A DNA stretch of 64,000 bases from Candidatus Krumholzibacteriota bacterium (GCA_029262065.1 JAJDAC010000042.1:56039-120038); one strand, 5' to 3'. Shown: positions 24,490-33,363, numbered from the stretch's first letter. The notes: generated by a model not told the origin, from the letters alone. Numbers and translations are program-made.

Positions 24490-26828
24490 CGCCCATGGGA
24501 TTCACCCTGGCCTTCCTGCGCTTTTTCGAAGCCCTCGTGGTCGTGTACTCGTTGTTGTACCTGGCCGCCAATGCCTTCCTGATTCTTCGCGGGTTCAAGC
24601 CGGTACTCGACCATGTCCGGGGACTGGGCTTCGACGACCTCGATCAGATCGACGGCCACGATCCATCCACGCCCACGATCGCCGTGGTGGTCGCCGCCTT
24701 CAACGAAGAAACCACCATCGTCGAATCCCTACAGTCGTTGATGATGGTCGACTACCCCATGCTGGAGATCGTGGTGGTGAACGACGGATCAACCGACGAC
24801 ACCAAGGCATGCCTGCGTCGAGCGTTCGGCATGCGCCGCCGCGACCTCCCCACGCGCCACCAGCTCGAAACTGCCACGGTACACGGTCACTACGAAGCGT
24901 CGCGCGGCGTCCCGAACCACGTGCACCGGTTCATCATGGTCGACAAGGCGAACGGAGGGCGCGCTGATGCCAACAACGCGGGACTCAACGCGTGCATCAG
25001 TGACTACTTCCTGCTGGTGGACGCCGACTGCATCGTTGACCCCCGCGCCCTGAAGACGCTCGTGCGTATGCTGCAGCGCGACCCCGAGATCGTGGCCACG
25101 GGCGGCCAGATCGGCGTCATCAACAACTGCCAGGTGTCGCAGGGAAAGATCGTACACACCGCCATCTCGCGCAGTTACCTACCTCTGTGCCAGACGCTCG
25201 AGTACGTGCGTGCGTTCGGACTCATGCGCACCGGTTTCAGCCAGCTCAATTCCCTCATGATCCTGAGCGGCGCCTTCATGGTCATGAGCCGTGACCTCGC
25301 CGTGGACGTCGGCGGCTTTCTCACCGGGCGCTCTCGCTCGCGGCTGCTTGACGAGTACGTCGGGCCCGGCCGCCACTCGGTGGGCGAGGACATGGAGATC
25401 ATCGTGCGCATGCACCGCTACCTGCGCGAACACGGCCGCCGTGGCAAGGTCGTACACTCGCCGCTGCCACTGTGCTGGACCGAAGTACCCGACAACTACG
25501 ACGCCCTGAGCAAGCAACGCCGAAGGTGGCATCGCGGTTTCCTGGAAATCCTGTGGTTTCACCGCCGCATGATCCTGAATCCCAGTTACGGGCGGATCGG
25601 CATGTTCGCCATGCCGTACCTGGTTTGGTTCGAATTGTTGGGCCCGTACATCGAAACCGTCGGTCTGATCCTCCTTCCCCTCCTGGCGGTCCTGGGAATT
25701 CTGGATCCGTTCCCGGCGTTTCTGGTTGTCGGCATTTCGTTGGCCACCGGTGTGTTGCAATCGCTGTTGGCCGTGATGTGCGCCACCTGGATGGAACCGT
25801 CTTCCCCCAACGCCAGCACCATGCGGTCGCTGCTGGGTACCGATTCGTGGCGCGATCGCCTGGCCCTCATTGGCGGTTGCTTCCTGAGCGAAATGGGCTA
25901 CCGACAGATGACCCTGCTGTGGCGCCTGCACGGAACCATCGACCATCTGCGGGGAAAACAGGGTTGGGACAAGTTCGCCCGCAAGGGTTTCAAGGAGGCC
26001 GCCACGGCGGCGGTGGTCTTGTTGTTGGCCATATCAAGTCCTACGACCGCGCACGGCCAACTGAGCCCACAGGTACCCGGCGCGAGCGAATCCACACCCA
26101 ACGAAACCGAGGTTGATTCCACCCGGATCCAACCCGACGAGACCCTCGTGATCATGGGCATGGAACGCCGCGACGGAAGCGGCCAAAGCTGGTGGACCGA
26201 AGCCATTCATCGCTGGAAGCTGGACGACCAACGCACGTGGGTTGGCGCCTACCAACAGGAACGGTTCGGACGCAACGACCTGGGGATCATTGGTGGTTAC
26301 CTGGCCCGACCGTTCGCGCGCGGCGGTTTCGGCACCGAACTACGCCTGAGCCCCGGCGCTTCGTTCAGCCCACGCTGGCTGTGGACGGGCGATACCGAAA
26401 TTGCCGTACACGGTAGATTCACCGCCACCGGCCAGATTCGCATGGCCTGGTATCCCGCGCTCACCGCTTCGACCTACGCGGTGGGAGCCATCGCCTATCT
26501 GCCCAGGAACTGGTGGTGGTCGAACCAGATCACATTGACCCGCAGCGTGTTCCGCGGCGGCGTGATCGACCAGATTGCCGGGATATCGAGCCGGATCTCG
26601 GTGCGGCGCAAGGACACCGAGCTACGCTTCACGATTCAGCGCGGTGGTGAGAGTTTTCTGGTGCAGGCGTTGGAGGCAACGGATCTGCGCGCGACCGTCT
26701 GGGGCGTGGTCGTGCGCCAGCGTCTCCACGCGACGCCATGGACGCTGATAGGCGGCTTCGATCAACGGCGCCCCGAACGAGGCGCCGCCAACATCTACCT
26801 GCACATGGGGGTGATCAGAAGTTGGTGA
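24486..26828 (+). CDS. Family 2 glycosyltransferase fused to a YaiO-like outer-membrane beta-barrel
   Basis: A 780-residue two-part protein. Residues 1-490 are a processive-type GT2 synthase: one N-terminal membrane helix, then VVVAAFNEE, VVVNDGSTDDT (D100), DADC (D179/D181), GEDME (E301/D302) and QRRRW (344-348), followed by several membrane helices. At about residues 500-524 comes a signal-peptide-like segment: basic KGFK, a hydrophobic core and a cleavage-like TTAHG-Q. The rest alternates as beta strands rich in W, Y and R and ends in GVIRSW, as outer-membrane barrels do. In E. coli the similar yaiP and yaiO are separate genes near one another. AAGGAGG at 25992 lies just before the second part, so internal initiation is conceivable. 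It would couple synthesis and export of a glucan-like polymer. Confidence 0.8.
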   Translation: MTPMGFTLAFLRFFEALVVVYSLLYLAANAFLILRGFKPVLDHVRGLGFDDLDQIDGHDPSTPTIAVVVAAFNEETTIVESLQSLMMVDYPMLEIVVVNDGSTDDTKACLRRAFGMRRRDLPTRHQLETATVHGHYEASRGVPNHVHRFIMVDKANGGRADANNAGLNACISDYFLLVDADCIVDPRALKTLVRMLQRDPEIVATGGQIGVINNCQVSQGKIVHTAISRSYLPLCQTLEYVRAFGLMRTGFSQLNSLMILSGAFMVMSRDLAVDVGGFLTGRSRSRLLDEYVGPGRHSVGEDMEIIVRMHRYLREHGRRGKVVHSPLPLCWTEVPDNYDALSKQRRRWHRGFLEILWFHRRMILNPSYGRIGMFAMPYLVWFELLGPYIETVGLILLPLLAVLGILDPFPAFLVVGISLATGVLQSLLAVMCATWMEPSSPNASTMRSLLGTDSWRDRLALIGGCFLSEMGYRQMTLLWRLHGTIDHLRGKQGWDKFARKGFKEAATAAVVLLLAISSPTTAHGQLSPQVPGASESTPNETEVDSTRIQPDETLVIMGMERRDGSGQSWWTEAIHRWKLDDQRTWVGAYQQERFGRNDLGIIGGYLARPFARGGFGTELRLSPGASFSPRWLWTGDTEIAVHGRFTATGQIRMAWYPALTASTYAVGAIAYLPRNWWWSNQITLTRSVFRGGVIDQIAGISSRISVRRKDTELRFTIQRGGESFLVQALEATDLRATVWGVVVRQRLHATPWTLIGGFDQRRPERGAANIYLHMGVIRSW

Positions 26829-26835
26829 CCGGCGC

Positions 26836-27189
26836 TCAAGTCGGGTCCGCGGGACCGAAGTCGGCGAGCGCGGCCTCGAGGTCGGGAAACTCGTCGAATA
26901 GATCGAGGATTCGCGACACGAACGCGGCTCTGCGGTTGCGGGCGCTCATGCCCGCCAGGCGTACCTGGGCACCCTCGCGGGTGGCCGAGCTGAAGCAGGA
27001 GACCAACCCGCCCAGGCCAATGGAATTCAAGAGGCCCAACTGGCTCAGTTCGAGCACGAAGCGCTTGTGTCCCTCGGCAATGAGGCCAAGAATCTGGTCG
27101 CGGAGTTCGACGCCAGACGGGCCGCTGGTCCAGTCGCCCTTGATGCTCAGCACCTGTATTCCATCTCGAAGCTCGGAATTGATTTCCAC
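26836..27189 (-). CDS. STAS domain protein (anti-sigma-factor antagonist-like)
   Basis: A single STAS domain of 117 residues, like SpoIIAA/RsbV. These bind anti-sigma kinases and are switched by phosphorylation on a serine. The opening strand is GIQVLSIKGDW. The switch region is LGLLNSIGLGGLVS, where a serine (NSIG) sits at the usual phosphorylation position. The C-terminal helix is DEFPDLEAALADF. The GTG has GGGGGAA upstream. No anti-sigma kinase or phosphatase is nearby. It is convergent with the glycosyltransferase (7 bases between stops) and lies 31 bases downstream of the RelA/SpoT-like gene on the same strand. Confidence 0.85.
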   Translation of the reverse strand: MEINSELRDGIQVLSIKGDWTSGPSGVELRDQILGLIAEGHKRFVLELSQLGLLNSIGLGGLVSCFSSATREGAQVRLAGMSARNRRAAFVSRILDLFDEFPDLEAALADFGPADPT

Positions 27190-27220
27190 CGAAGTTCCCC
27201 CTTCTGGGCTGTGTACCCAA

Positions 27221-28492
27221 TCAGCCTACGACGAGCTCGACCCGGCCGTACAGCTCTTCGGGAAAAACGTAGGGAACGACACCCTCCAGGAATTGCCTGC
27301 GTTTGTACTCACCGTGGCTGGCGTAGTCCTGGCTATGGACCGTGCGCAGAAACCCGTCCACCGTCAGGATCTGCAATTCCACGGCGAAAAAGTACGGACG
27401 GTCCCGCTTGCTGGCGTGCGATGGAAACAGAATGTCCACGTCTTCCTTGAAGGCGCAGAATCGGCGCGAGCTTTGGGGGTTCAGCCGGTGATGGTCCTGC
27501 GGACGACGGAACAGGTCGACCTGGTTGCGGAACAGGAACGGCCCTCCCAGCACCTGGTGGAGCAGGTCGGCCAGCTGATGGACCGCGTGGTCGCCCGAGA
27601 CGATGAACTTCGCGCCCAGCATGTCGGTAATGGCCGTGGGATCGTTGATCCCCTTGCGCAACATTTTCGACAGGATCGAAGCCGACCGGTTCCGCTTCAT
27701 ATCTCCGTACCGGGTTCGCTCGGTCACCTCGTAGGTGGACTGCCCCGGTTGGTACTCGTAGCCCGCGGTCTCTTTCTTGAACCGCGTGTCGAAGTGATAC
27801 ACGTCTACGTCGTAGGCCCCGCCGGGCATATCGCGCACCACTTTGCGCACGTCGAACTCCCAGCCCTCGAGCTTGCCGCGCGGACCAGGAACATTCACCA
27901 CGCCGCGCTCGGGTGCCGCCTGATCGAACCAACCGGTCCAAGCCCACCGGTCACGCACGAACGACCACAGCTCCTTGTCGAGCAGCTCCTGCAGGTAATG
28001 CCGATGGCGCGGTCCGTCCTGGACCATGCGTGTGTTCTCGATGTGGATCAGCAGCTTGGCCAGGTACAGTTTGCGCTGCGCTTCGAACTGACGGCGACGG
28101 CGACTCTGGGCGTCGCCCTGCCCCGGTTTGAATATCATCTTCGCCAGTCGCATCAGGTCGTTGCATTCGTCGACCAGCGGATCGGTGGCGAAATCCTGTT
28201 GCGAGGCGGGGGGCAACAGGGCCAGCAGTTCGCGAACGTAGGTGGTGGCGTCGGCCAGGTAGCTGGCCAGCACGCGCTCGTTCACCTCGGCCGGTTGTTC
28301 TTCGCCGACCGGACGCAGCAGCCGGTTCAACAGACGCGAGTATTGCCAGTCATTGCGCGTGTACTCGCGAAAGATGCGCGCGAAGTAACGCGCGACGTAG
28401 CGATCGCGTTCGAAGAGATGGGGATCCAGAAAGGGGTGCGCCTCGTAGTCGACAAGACAGGCGCCGGGGGTCGTCACAGGAATACTGGACAT
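27221..28492 (-). CDS. RelA/SpoT-like nucleotidyltransferase-fold protein, divergent
   Basis: A protein of about 423 residues. The C-terminal third resembles the RelA/SpoT (p)ppGpp synthetase domain: RSASILSKMLRKG, ITDMLGAKFIVSGDHAV, FAVELQILTVDGFLR and DYASHGEYKRRQF match the order and spacing of 'KSxxSIxxKMxxKG', 'DxxGIRIIV', 'VEIQIRT' and 'Hxx..HxxYK'. The glutamate of the VEIQI strand is kept, but the G-loop region is altered, so activity is doubtful. The first two thirds are helical and unrecognised (LFERDRYVARYFARIFREY). The ATG at 28492 is chosen; an upstream start at 28582 is possible. It precedes the STAS gene in a likely operon. The assignment is by eye. Confidence 0.55.
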   Translation of the reverse strand: MSSIPVTTPGACLVDYEAHPFLDPHLFERDRYVARYFARIFREYTRNDWQYSRLLNRLLRPVGEEQPAEVNERVLASYLADATTYVRELLALLPPASQQDFATDPLVDECNDLMRLAKMIFKPGQGDAQSRRRRQFEAQRKLYLAKLLIHIENTRMVQDGPRHRHYLQELLDKELWSFVRDRWAWTGWFDQAAPERGVVNVPGPRGKLEGWEFDVRKVVRDMPGGAYDVDVYHFDTRFKKETAGYEYQPGQSTYEVTERTRYGDMKRNRSASILSKMLRKGINDPTAITDMLGAKFIVSGDHAVHQLADLLHQVLGGPFLFRNQVDLFRRPQDHHRLNPQSSRRFCAFKEDVDILFPSHASKRDRPYFFAVELQILTVDGFLRTVHSQDYASHGEYKRRQFLEGVVPYVFPEELYGRVELVVG

Positions 28493-28607
28493 CGACCGAA
28501 TGGACCTCCCCGAGACCTCGTGGGTCGGGTTCGATTGAGGGGCCGGGGCGACGGGGGGAACGTAAGGGTTCCGGCGATTCAACGCCAGAGTTTCTCCGCA
28601 AGTTACG

Positions 28608-30839
28608 TCAGCGTACGAGCGTCAACGAACGGGAAACCGACCCCGCGGCTGTTTCGAGTACGTACATATACGACCCGCTGGCCACGCGGTTCCCATCTTC
28701 GTCGGTACCGTCCCAGCGCGCCTCGTATCGACCCGCGTCGCGCTCTTCGCGCACCAGCGTCTTCACGCGACGGCCCCTGGCGTCCAGTATGCGCAACGTG
28801 ACGCGCGTGGTGCCGGGCACCGAGTACAGGATGGTAGTGCCAGGATTGAAGGGGTTGGGGAAGTTCTGACCCAGCGTAGGGCGTGTGGCCGGCGAACCGG
28901 TGGCCTTTACGATGACTTCCGCGGCGCTGGTGGTCAGACCGTCGTCGGCGACAATCTCGAGCCGGTATACGTATTCGGCGCCGACCTCGGCCGATTCATC
29001 CAACGCCTGACCGTTGGTGGCCGGGATCTCCAGCAAGGTCCACTCGGAACCAACTTCGTTCGGTCGCCGGAGTAAGTTCAGTCGCACCAGGTCGAGCCAC
29101 GCACCCAGGGACCAACGCAATTGAACACCATCTCGTTGTGGCGTTGCGTCGAATCGCGTGATGGCCGCCGACAGAGGCAGCGGCGCTCCGGCGCCTTCCA
29201 CCAGGCGGTAGAAGCGATCGACTTCACAGCCTTCGAAGATTTCTTCGGTACCGTCGGTCCAACGCACTTTCACTTCGTCGATCGTCGTGGCGTTCCCCAG
29301 TCCAAACTCCAGTTCAAGGCTGCTCTGACTCAGGAAGCTTCCACCCGCTCGCACCTCACGCAGTTGCGTACCGTTGCCGGTGGTCAGATACACGCGGGCG
29401 CCCACCCCCGAACGGTTGGTGTTGCCCTGATCGTGGACCGCGCCTTCCAGCTGGAACACAACCCAATGATTGCCCTCGTTCTGATCGTTGCGAAACAGCT
29501 GGAACGGACCCGCCTGGAATACGGCGTCGGGATCCTCGGGGCCGGGGTCGTAGTGCGATCCGTTCCACACGGCGATATCCAGATCGCCATCGCGGTCGTA
29601 GTCGGCCAGCGCCAAGCCGCGCCCGGAGTTTGCGGTGTCACCGAACCCGGACGTTTCGGTGATGTCAGTGAAATCGAAATCAGGCGCGCCGTTGTTCAGG
29701 TAGAACCGGTTGTCGATATTGCGACCCTGATCGAGAATGTCGGCACTCTGGATCCAGCCACCGGTAAGGCACAGATCCAGATCACCGTCGTTGTCGGCGT
29801 CGAAGAACTCCGTGCCCCAGGAGTTGTACATGTACTGCACGCCCTTGGCCGCCCCACGCGCATTGAAGCGCCAGGCCTCGCCCACCGGCCCCGCGTTCTC
29901 GTACAGCTCGTTCTGGATGTAATTGGTCACGTAGATATCGAGATCGAGATCGTTGTCGTAGTCGCCCACGGCGACGCCCATGGTAAGGCTGGACGGGGCC
30001 GGGTAGCCGCCTCCGCCGCTCACCTTGAAGTCGTTCGCGCGTTGCTCGAACGTGTACCCCGATGCCGCGCCCCCGTTCACGAACAGGAAGTTCCGCCCGA
30101 AATCGTTCGCCACGAAGATGTCGATGTCGGCGTCGTTGTCGAAGTCCAGAAACACGGGCTGGAAGCCCCACCCGGTATCGAGCACGTCGACCTTGTCGGT
30201 CTTCACGAAGAAGCCCCCGGCCAGGCTCTCGAGCAGCATGTCGGGCTGCAGCCGATAGTTGGCCACGTAGATGTCCAGATCGCCGTCGGCGTCCACATCG
30301 CCAAACGCAAGCCCCATGGACTCAGGTCCCACCCAGCCCACCGGCGGTGTCTCGCCCGGCGCGAACAGCAGCGGCGACACACCAACCTGCTCACTATTCT
30401 CGGTGAAGGCCCGGCTGGCACCACGGTAGAAGAAGGGTTCGCCGTAGAAGTTGGCGATGCCCAGTTCGCTGAACCCGTCGTTGTCCATGTCGGCCATGGC
30501 CAGACCGTTCGCGGCGCGACCCAGGTTGGCCCCCAGGAAGTGACTCACGTCTTCAAACGTGCCGTCACCCTCGTTCAGGTAGACGCTCGTCCCACCCTGC
30601 CCGTTGGCTACCACCAGGTCGGGCCAGCCATCGTGGTTCATGTCGGTCCAGGCCAGGCCCGAACCGTACAGGTTGGACTGGATGACGCCGTCGACCACGG
30701 CCCCCAGCGGATCGTGGATCAACGAAATGCCGGCGTCTTCGGCCCGTTCGGTGAAGGTGACCGAGGCATACGACGGCGCGGCCAAGGTGGCCGCAAGGCC
30801 AAGGACCAGAATGGAGCGAAGAACGCGATTGTTCGTCAT
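28608..30839 (-). CDS. Secreted FG-GAP/VCBS repeat protein (CRTAC1-like) with C-terminal sorting-like domain
   Basis: An exported protein of about 743 residues. A signal peptide (RSILVLGLAATLAAPSYA) is followed by several FG-GAP/VCBS repeats with calcium-loop motifs such as WTDMNHDGWPDLVVAN, DMDNDGFSELGIANFYG, DVDADGDLDIYVAN and DADNDGDLDLCLTGG. An ASPIC/UnbV-like segment comes next (RSGVGARVYLTTG, VKVRWTDG). The final 85 residues begin GQNFPNPFNPGTTI and form the FlgD-like/type IX-type C-terminal module seen in FCB relatives. The ATG at 30839 is the only start that leaves a clean signal peptide. A sigma70-like promoter lies at 30899-30928. Its target or ligand is unknown. Confidence 0.88.
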   Translation of the reverse strand: MTNNRVLRSILVLGLAATLAAPSYASVTFTERAEDAGISLIHDPLGAVVDGVIQSNLYGSGLAWTDMNHDGWPDLVVANGQGGTSVYLNEGDGTFEDVSHFLGANLGRAANGLAMADMDNDGFSELGIANFYGEPFFYRGASRAFTENSEQVGVSPLLFAPGETPPVGWVGPESMGLAFGDVDADGDLDIYVANYRLQPDMLLESLAGGFFVKTDKVDVLDTGWGFQPVFLDFDNDADIDIFVANDFGRNFLFVNGGAASGYTFEQRANDFKVSGGGGYPAPSSLTMGVAVGDYDNDLDLDIYVTNYIQNELYENAGPVGEAWRFNARGAAKGVQYMYNSWGTEFFDADNDGDLDLCLTGGWIQSADILDQGRNIDNRFYLNNGAPDFDFTDITETSGFGDTANSGRGLALADYDRDGDLDIAVWNGSHYDPGPEDPDAVFQAGPFQLFRNDQNEGNHWVVFQLEGAVHDQGNTNRSGVGARVYLTTGNGTQLREVRAGGSFLSQSSLELEFGLGNATTIDEVKVRWTDGTEEIFEGCEVDRFYRLVEGAGAPLPLSAAITRFDATPQRDGVQLRWSLGAWLDLVRLNLLRRPNEVGSEWTLLEIPATNGQALDESAEVGAEYVYRLEIVADDGLTTSAAEVIVKATGSPATRPTLGQNFPNPFNPGTTILYSVPGTTRVTLRILDARGRRVKTLVREERDAGRYEARWDGTDEDGNRVASGSYMYVLETAAGSVSRSLTLVR

Positions 30840-30898
30840 GGGCGGCCCTGAGGGGGGAGCGTGCGGGGCGCGAAAACCGGCTTGCGGCGCCAGGCTTG

Positions 30899-30928
30899 AT
30901 TGTACCACGTGGGTCGGCGCGGGCTCAA
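30899..30928 (-). promoter_or_regulatory. Sigma70-like promoter for the FG-GAP protein gene
   Basis: On the minus strand TTGAGC (30923-30928), an 18-base spacer and TACAAT (30899-30904), about 60 bases before the ATG at 30839. Confidence 0.5.
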
Positions 30929-30961
30929 CGGGGCCGCTTCCCGGGCCGAGCGCCACCGCCT

Positions 30962-31594
30962 TTAGAAGCGTCCTTTCACGGAACCCCAGGAGTCACGGGA
31001 AGTGCTCTTGACCTCGTCGCGCCCCAGATCGCGCCAGTACTTGAGCCGAAAGACATCGACATCCTCTCCGTCGATGCTCTCCTGCGCGGGGGCCAGATAG
31101 AATTCTTGCCGGCCCGAGACCTCGGAAATATCACCATTCGTATAGGTGACGCTCAATTCAACTTCGAATGTCCTCGCGACCGTGCCCGTAAACTCGTCGG
31201 GAACCTCACTTGTCCACCCTGGACCCTGTGCGATCAATTCGAGAACGATGGTTTGCACTGGAGCCTGCGGGTCCCCGTTGGGTCGGGTGCCGGGTTGGCT
31301 ATTGAACATGTTGTCGACCGACTGCACGTCACGCGTGCGATCCCAGGCTGGGCCCTGTCCAATGTCTTCCACTTCCTGCGGCGCGAAGAAGAACACGAAC
31401 TCGTCGTCGAGCAACCGCACGTACTCAGGGTCATTCAGTTCGTTCCAGGCTTTCACGAGGTGGACCACCACCAGATCTTCGGTCGCGGCCGCTTCAAATG
31501 GCGCGGCCGGTTCGACGACAACTCTCACCGTGTCTTCGCTGCACGCCGTGATCAGGAAGAGCACTCCAACAAAAACAAACAATGCATGTTTCAC
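30962..31594 (-). CDS. Lipoprotein with one copy of the duplicated domain
   Basis: A 210-residue lipoprotein with lipobox LITAC near residue 18. The mature part is one domain of about 170 residues that is roughly 70% identical by eye to the third repeat of the neighbour upstream: FVFFFAPQEVEDIG, NSQPGTRP, SVTYTNGDISEVSG and YWRDLGRDEVK are shared. The opening VKAWNELNDPEYVRLLDDEF looks like an NTF2/SnoaL-type fold, but this is a guess. The GTG overlaps the upstream TAG by one base, and AAAGGA precedes it, so the two genes are co-translated. It probably arose by duplication of the end of its neighbour. Confidence 0.8.
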   Translation of the reverse strand: MKHALFVFVGVLFLITACSEDTVRVVVEPAAPFEAAATEDLVVVHLVKAWNELNDPEYVRLLDDEFVFFFAPQEVEDIGQGPAWDRTRDVQSVDNMFNSQPGTRPNGDPQAPVQTIVLELIAQGPGWTSEVPDEFTGTVARTFEVELSVTYTNGDISEVSGRQEFYLAPAQESIDGEDVDVFRLKYWRDLGRDEVKSTSRDSWGSVKGRF

Positions 31595-32133
31595 TAGAAG
31601 CGTCCTTTGACTGCACCCCAGGAGTCAGTTGTCGTCGCCTTGACCTCATCACGCCCCAGGTCGCGCCAGAATTTCAACCGGAACACGGTCTTGGTCTCGG
31701 TGCCGATCGTCTCTTCGGCCTGCGAGACGTAGAACTCCTGCAACCCGGAGACTTCGGAGATGTCCCCGTTGGTATAGGTGACACTCATTGCAACTTCGAA
31801 TGTCTTCCCGACCGTGCCGGAGAACTCGTCGGGAACCTCTGGGCTCCACGCCGACGATTGGGAAATGAGTTCAAGATTGATGGTGTGCACTGGATCCTGC
31901 AGCCCGCCGTCCGGACGAGTTCCCGGCTGGCTATTGAACATCTTGTCGACAGACTGCAGCTCGCGAGAGCGATCCCAGAACGAACCGTGACCGATGTCTT
32001 CAACTTCCTGCGGCGCGAAGAAGAACACGAACTCGCCGTCCAGCAACCGTTCGTATTCGAGGCCGTTGCGTTCGTTCCAGGCTTTCACGAAGTTCTGCAC
32101 CAGAATGTCGGGCGAATCGGCCGTCGGATAGGG
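30962..32133 (-). repeat. Tandem duplication of a ~0.5-kb coding unit
   Basis: The bulk of the 210-residue lipoprotein gene (about 30965-31475) repeats the 3' third of the next gene (about 31597-32133), visible in DNA as well as protein. For example, both units end in TAGAAGCGTCCTTT followed by a matching CCCCAGGAGTCA. Confidence 0.7.
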
Positions 32134-33270
32134 CTGGGGATCAGCGAATTCGTACGCCAACTTCAGCGATCCCCAGGAACTCACCTGGGCCTTGCCTGCG
32201 CCGGCATCGAACTCGCTCCAGCTCTTGATCTGCCACCGCGTGTATTGAAAACCTTCCGTGGTTTCGACCTGCTCGGACACCGGCGAGATGTGTTGGCGAC
32301 GCGACCAGGTATCGGAAGTGCCTCCCGCGTAGCTGGCGGCGCCATCGAGCTGAACATACGCGCCGGTGATGTTGGCGGGAGTGGGGAGCAACGTGAGCTG
32401 CACTTCCAGGGAGCCAATCGACGGCTGGAAGTCACCGTTCGAATCGAATCCGAAGCTACCGCCCAACACGCGCGACATGATGTCGACCTCGGCGGCACGT
32501 GTAAGGTCTTCACGCGACGTCCCAACATCGGCCGGTGCAAATGTGAACGTGAAGTCGTCGAGCAGCAACCGCTCGTAGGCGTCCATGTCTCGTTCGGTGA
32601 GGGCACGTTCGAGCTGGGTCCACACGTCCAACGCTGAAGTGGCAACACCGTCGGGAAGCTGGTACGCGTAGAGCGTCTTCAGTTTGGACCACGACACGTT
32701 CCGAGTTCCCTTGACCTCGTCCCTGCCTAGATCCTGCCAAGCCAAGAGCTGAAACCCGTCCTCGGAGTCGTCGTCCGGTGGCAACGCGAACAGGCGCTGG
32801 AGACCGCTCACATTGTCGACATCGCCGTTGGAATACGTAACCTGTCCGTCAACGTAGTAGATTCGCGTTGAGGTTCCCGGAAACCGGGCATCGTCGGATG
32901 GACTCCAAACTGCCTGGGCAATCAAGTCGATGACAACGGAAACCACTCGATCGTCGGCCGGATTGTCCTGAGCAGCTGCGTGGCTCGCCTCGAGCTGGCG
33001 CATCACCCAGGTTTCCTGATTCGTGCCCCATTCCACAAACCCAAGATCTTCATTCTCGGGTAGGACAAACACAAAATCAGGATGAAGAATCCCGGTCAGC
33101 CGTTGCTCGCTGGGACTGTTCCAGGCCTCGCTGAGAAACTCCACCAGCTCATCGGCCGAGGTAGCCACGCGCGGTGTGCTTTGCAGCGGACGAATGGGGT
33201 CGTCGCCGCACCCGGTCCAAAGCAGGGCAAGAACGAGGAACGGCAGCGGAACCCGCATTGAGCAACGCAC
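31594..33270 (-). CDS. Lipoprotein with three tandem copies of the same domain
   Basis: A 558-residue lipoprotein (lipobox LLWTGC near residue 21) built from three repeats of about 170 residues, at roughly 36-205, 210-375 and 380-558. Each repeat has an 'AWN(S/E)..' or 'LERALTERD' opening helix, an acidic 'DFVFVLP / DFTFTFAP / EFVFFFAP' strand, a '(L/S)VTYTNGD..(N/E)VSGLQ' strand and a terminal 'DLGRDEVKGT/AT' motif. Repeat 2 is the most diverged, and repeat 3 is nearly the same as the downstream lipoprotein. GGAGG lies eight bases before the GTG at 33270. It is probably anchored in the outer membrane; the function is unknown. An NTF2/SnoaL-like fold is possible. Confidence 0.8.
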   Translation of the reverse strand: MRCSMRVPLPFLVLALLWTGCGDDPIRPLQSTPRVATSADELVEFLSEAWNSPSEQRLTGILHPDFVFVLPENEDLGFVEWGTNQETWVMRQLEASHAAAQDNPADDRVVSVVIDLIAQAVWSPSDDARFPGTSTRIYYVDGQVTYSNGDVDNVSGLQRLFALPPDDDSEDGFQLLAWQDLGRDEVKGTRNVSWSKLKTLYAYQLPDGVATSALDVWTQLERALTERDMDAYERLLLDDFTFTFAPADVGTSREDLTRAAEVDIMSRVLGGSFGFDSNGDFQPSIGSLEVQLTLLPTPANITGAYVQLDGAASYAGGTSDTWSRRQHISPVSEQVETTEGFQYTRWQIKSWSEFDAGAGKAQVSSWGSLKLAYEFADPQPYPTADSPDILVQNFVKAWNERNGLEYERLLDGEFVFFFAPQEVEDIGHGSFWDRSRELQSVDKMFNSQPGTRPDGGLQDPVHTINLELISQSSAWSPEVPDEFSGTVGKTFEVAMSVTYTNGDISEVSGLQEFYVSQAEETIGTETKTVFRLKFWRDLGRDEVKATTTDSWGAVKGRF

Positions 33271-33363
33271 GGAAGGAACCTCCGAATTCAGGGGCAGAAG
33301 CGGGAACCAGGCTTGAAAGGACCGTTGATAGCTTACGAGCTTCCGGACCAGCGCAGCAACCCC

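Noticed and set aside
26738..28801. 687-codon plus-strand frame covering the STAS and RelA-like genes
   Set aside because: It crosses two genes with recognisable domains on the other strand and shows no domain of its own.
28608..30839. Calling the C-terminal module a proven type IX secretion signal
   Set aside because: FlgD-like ends of this kind occur in phyla without known type IX machinery, and none of that machinery is in the window.
29121..30851. 576-codon plus-strand frame opposite the FG-GAP protein
   Set aside because: The FG-GAP calcium motifs are unmistakable on the minus strand; the plus frame is repetitive V/H/E-rich shadow sequence.
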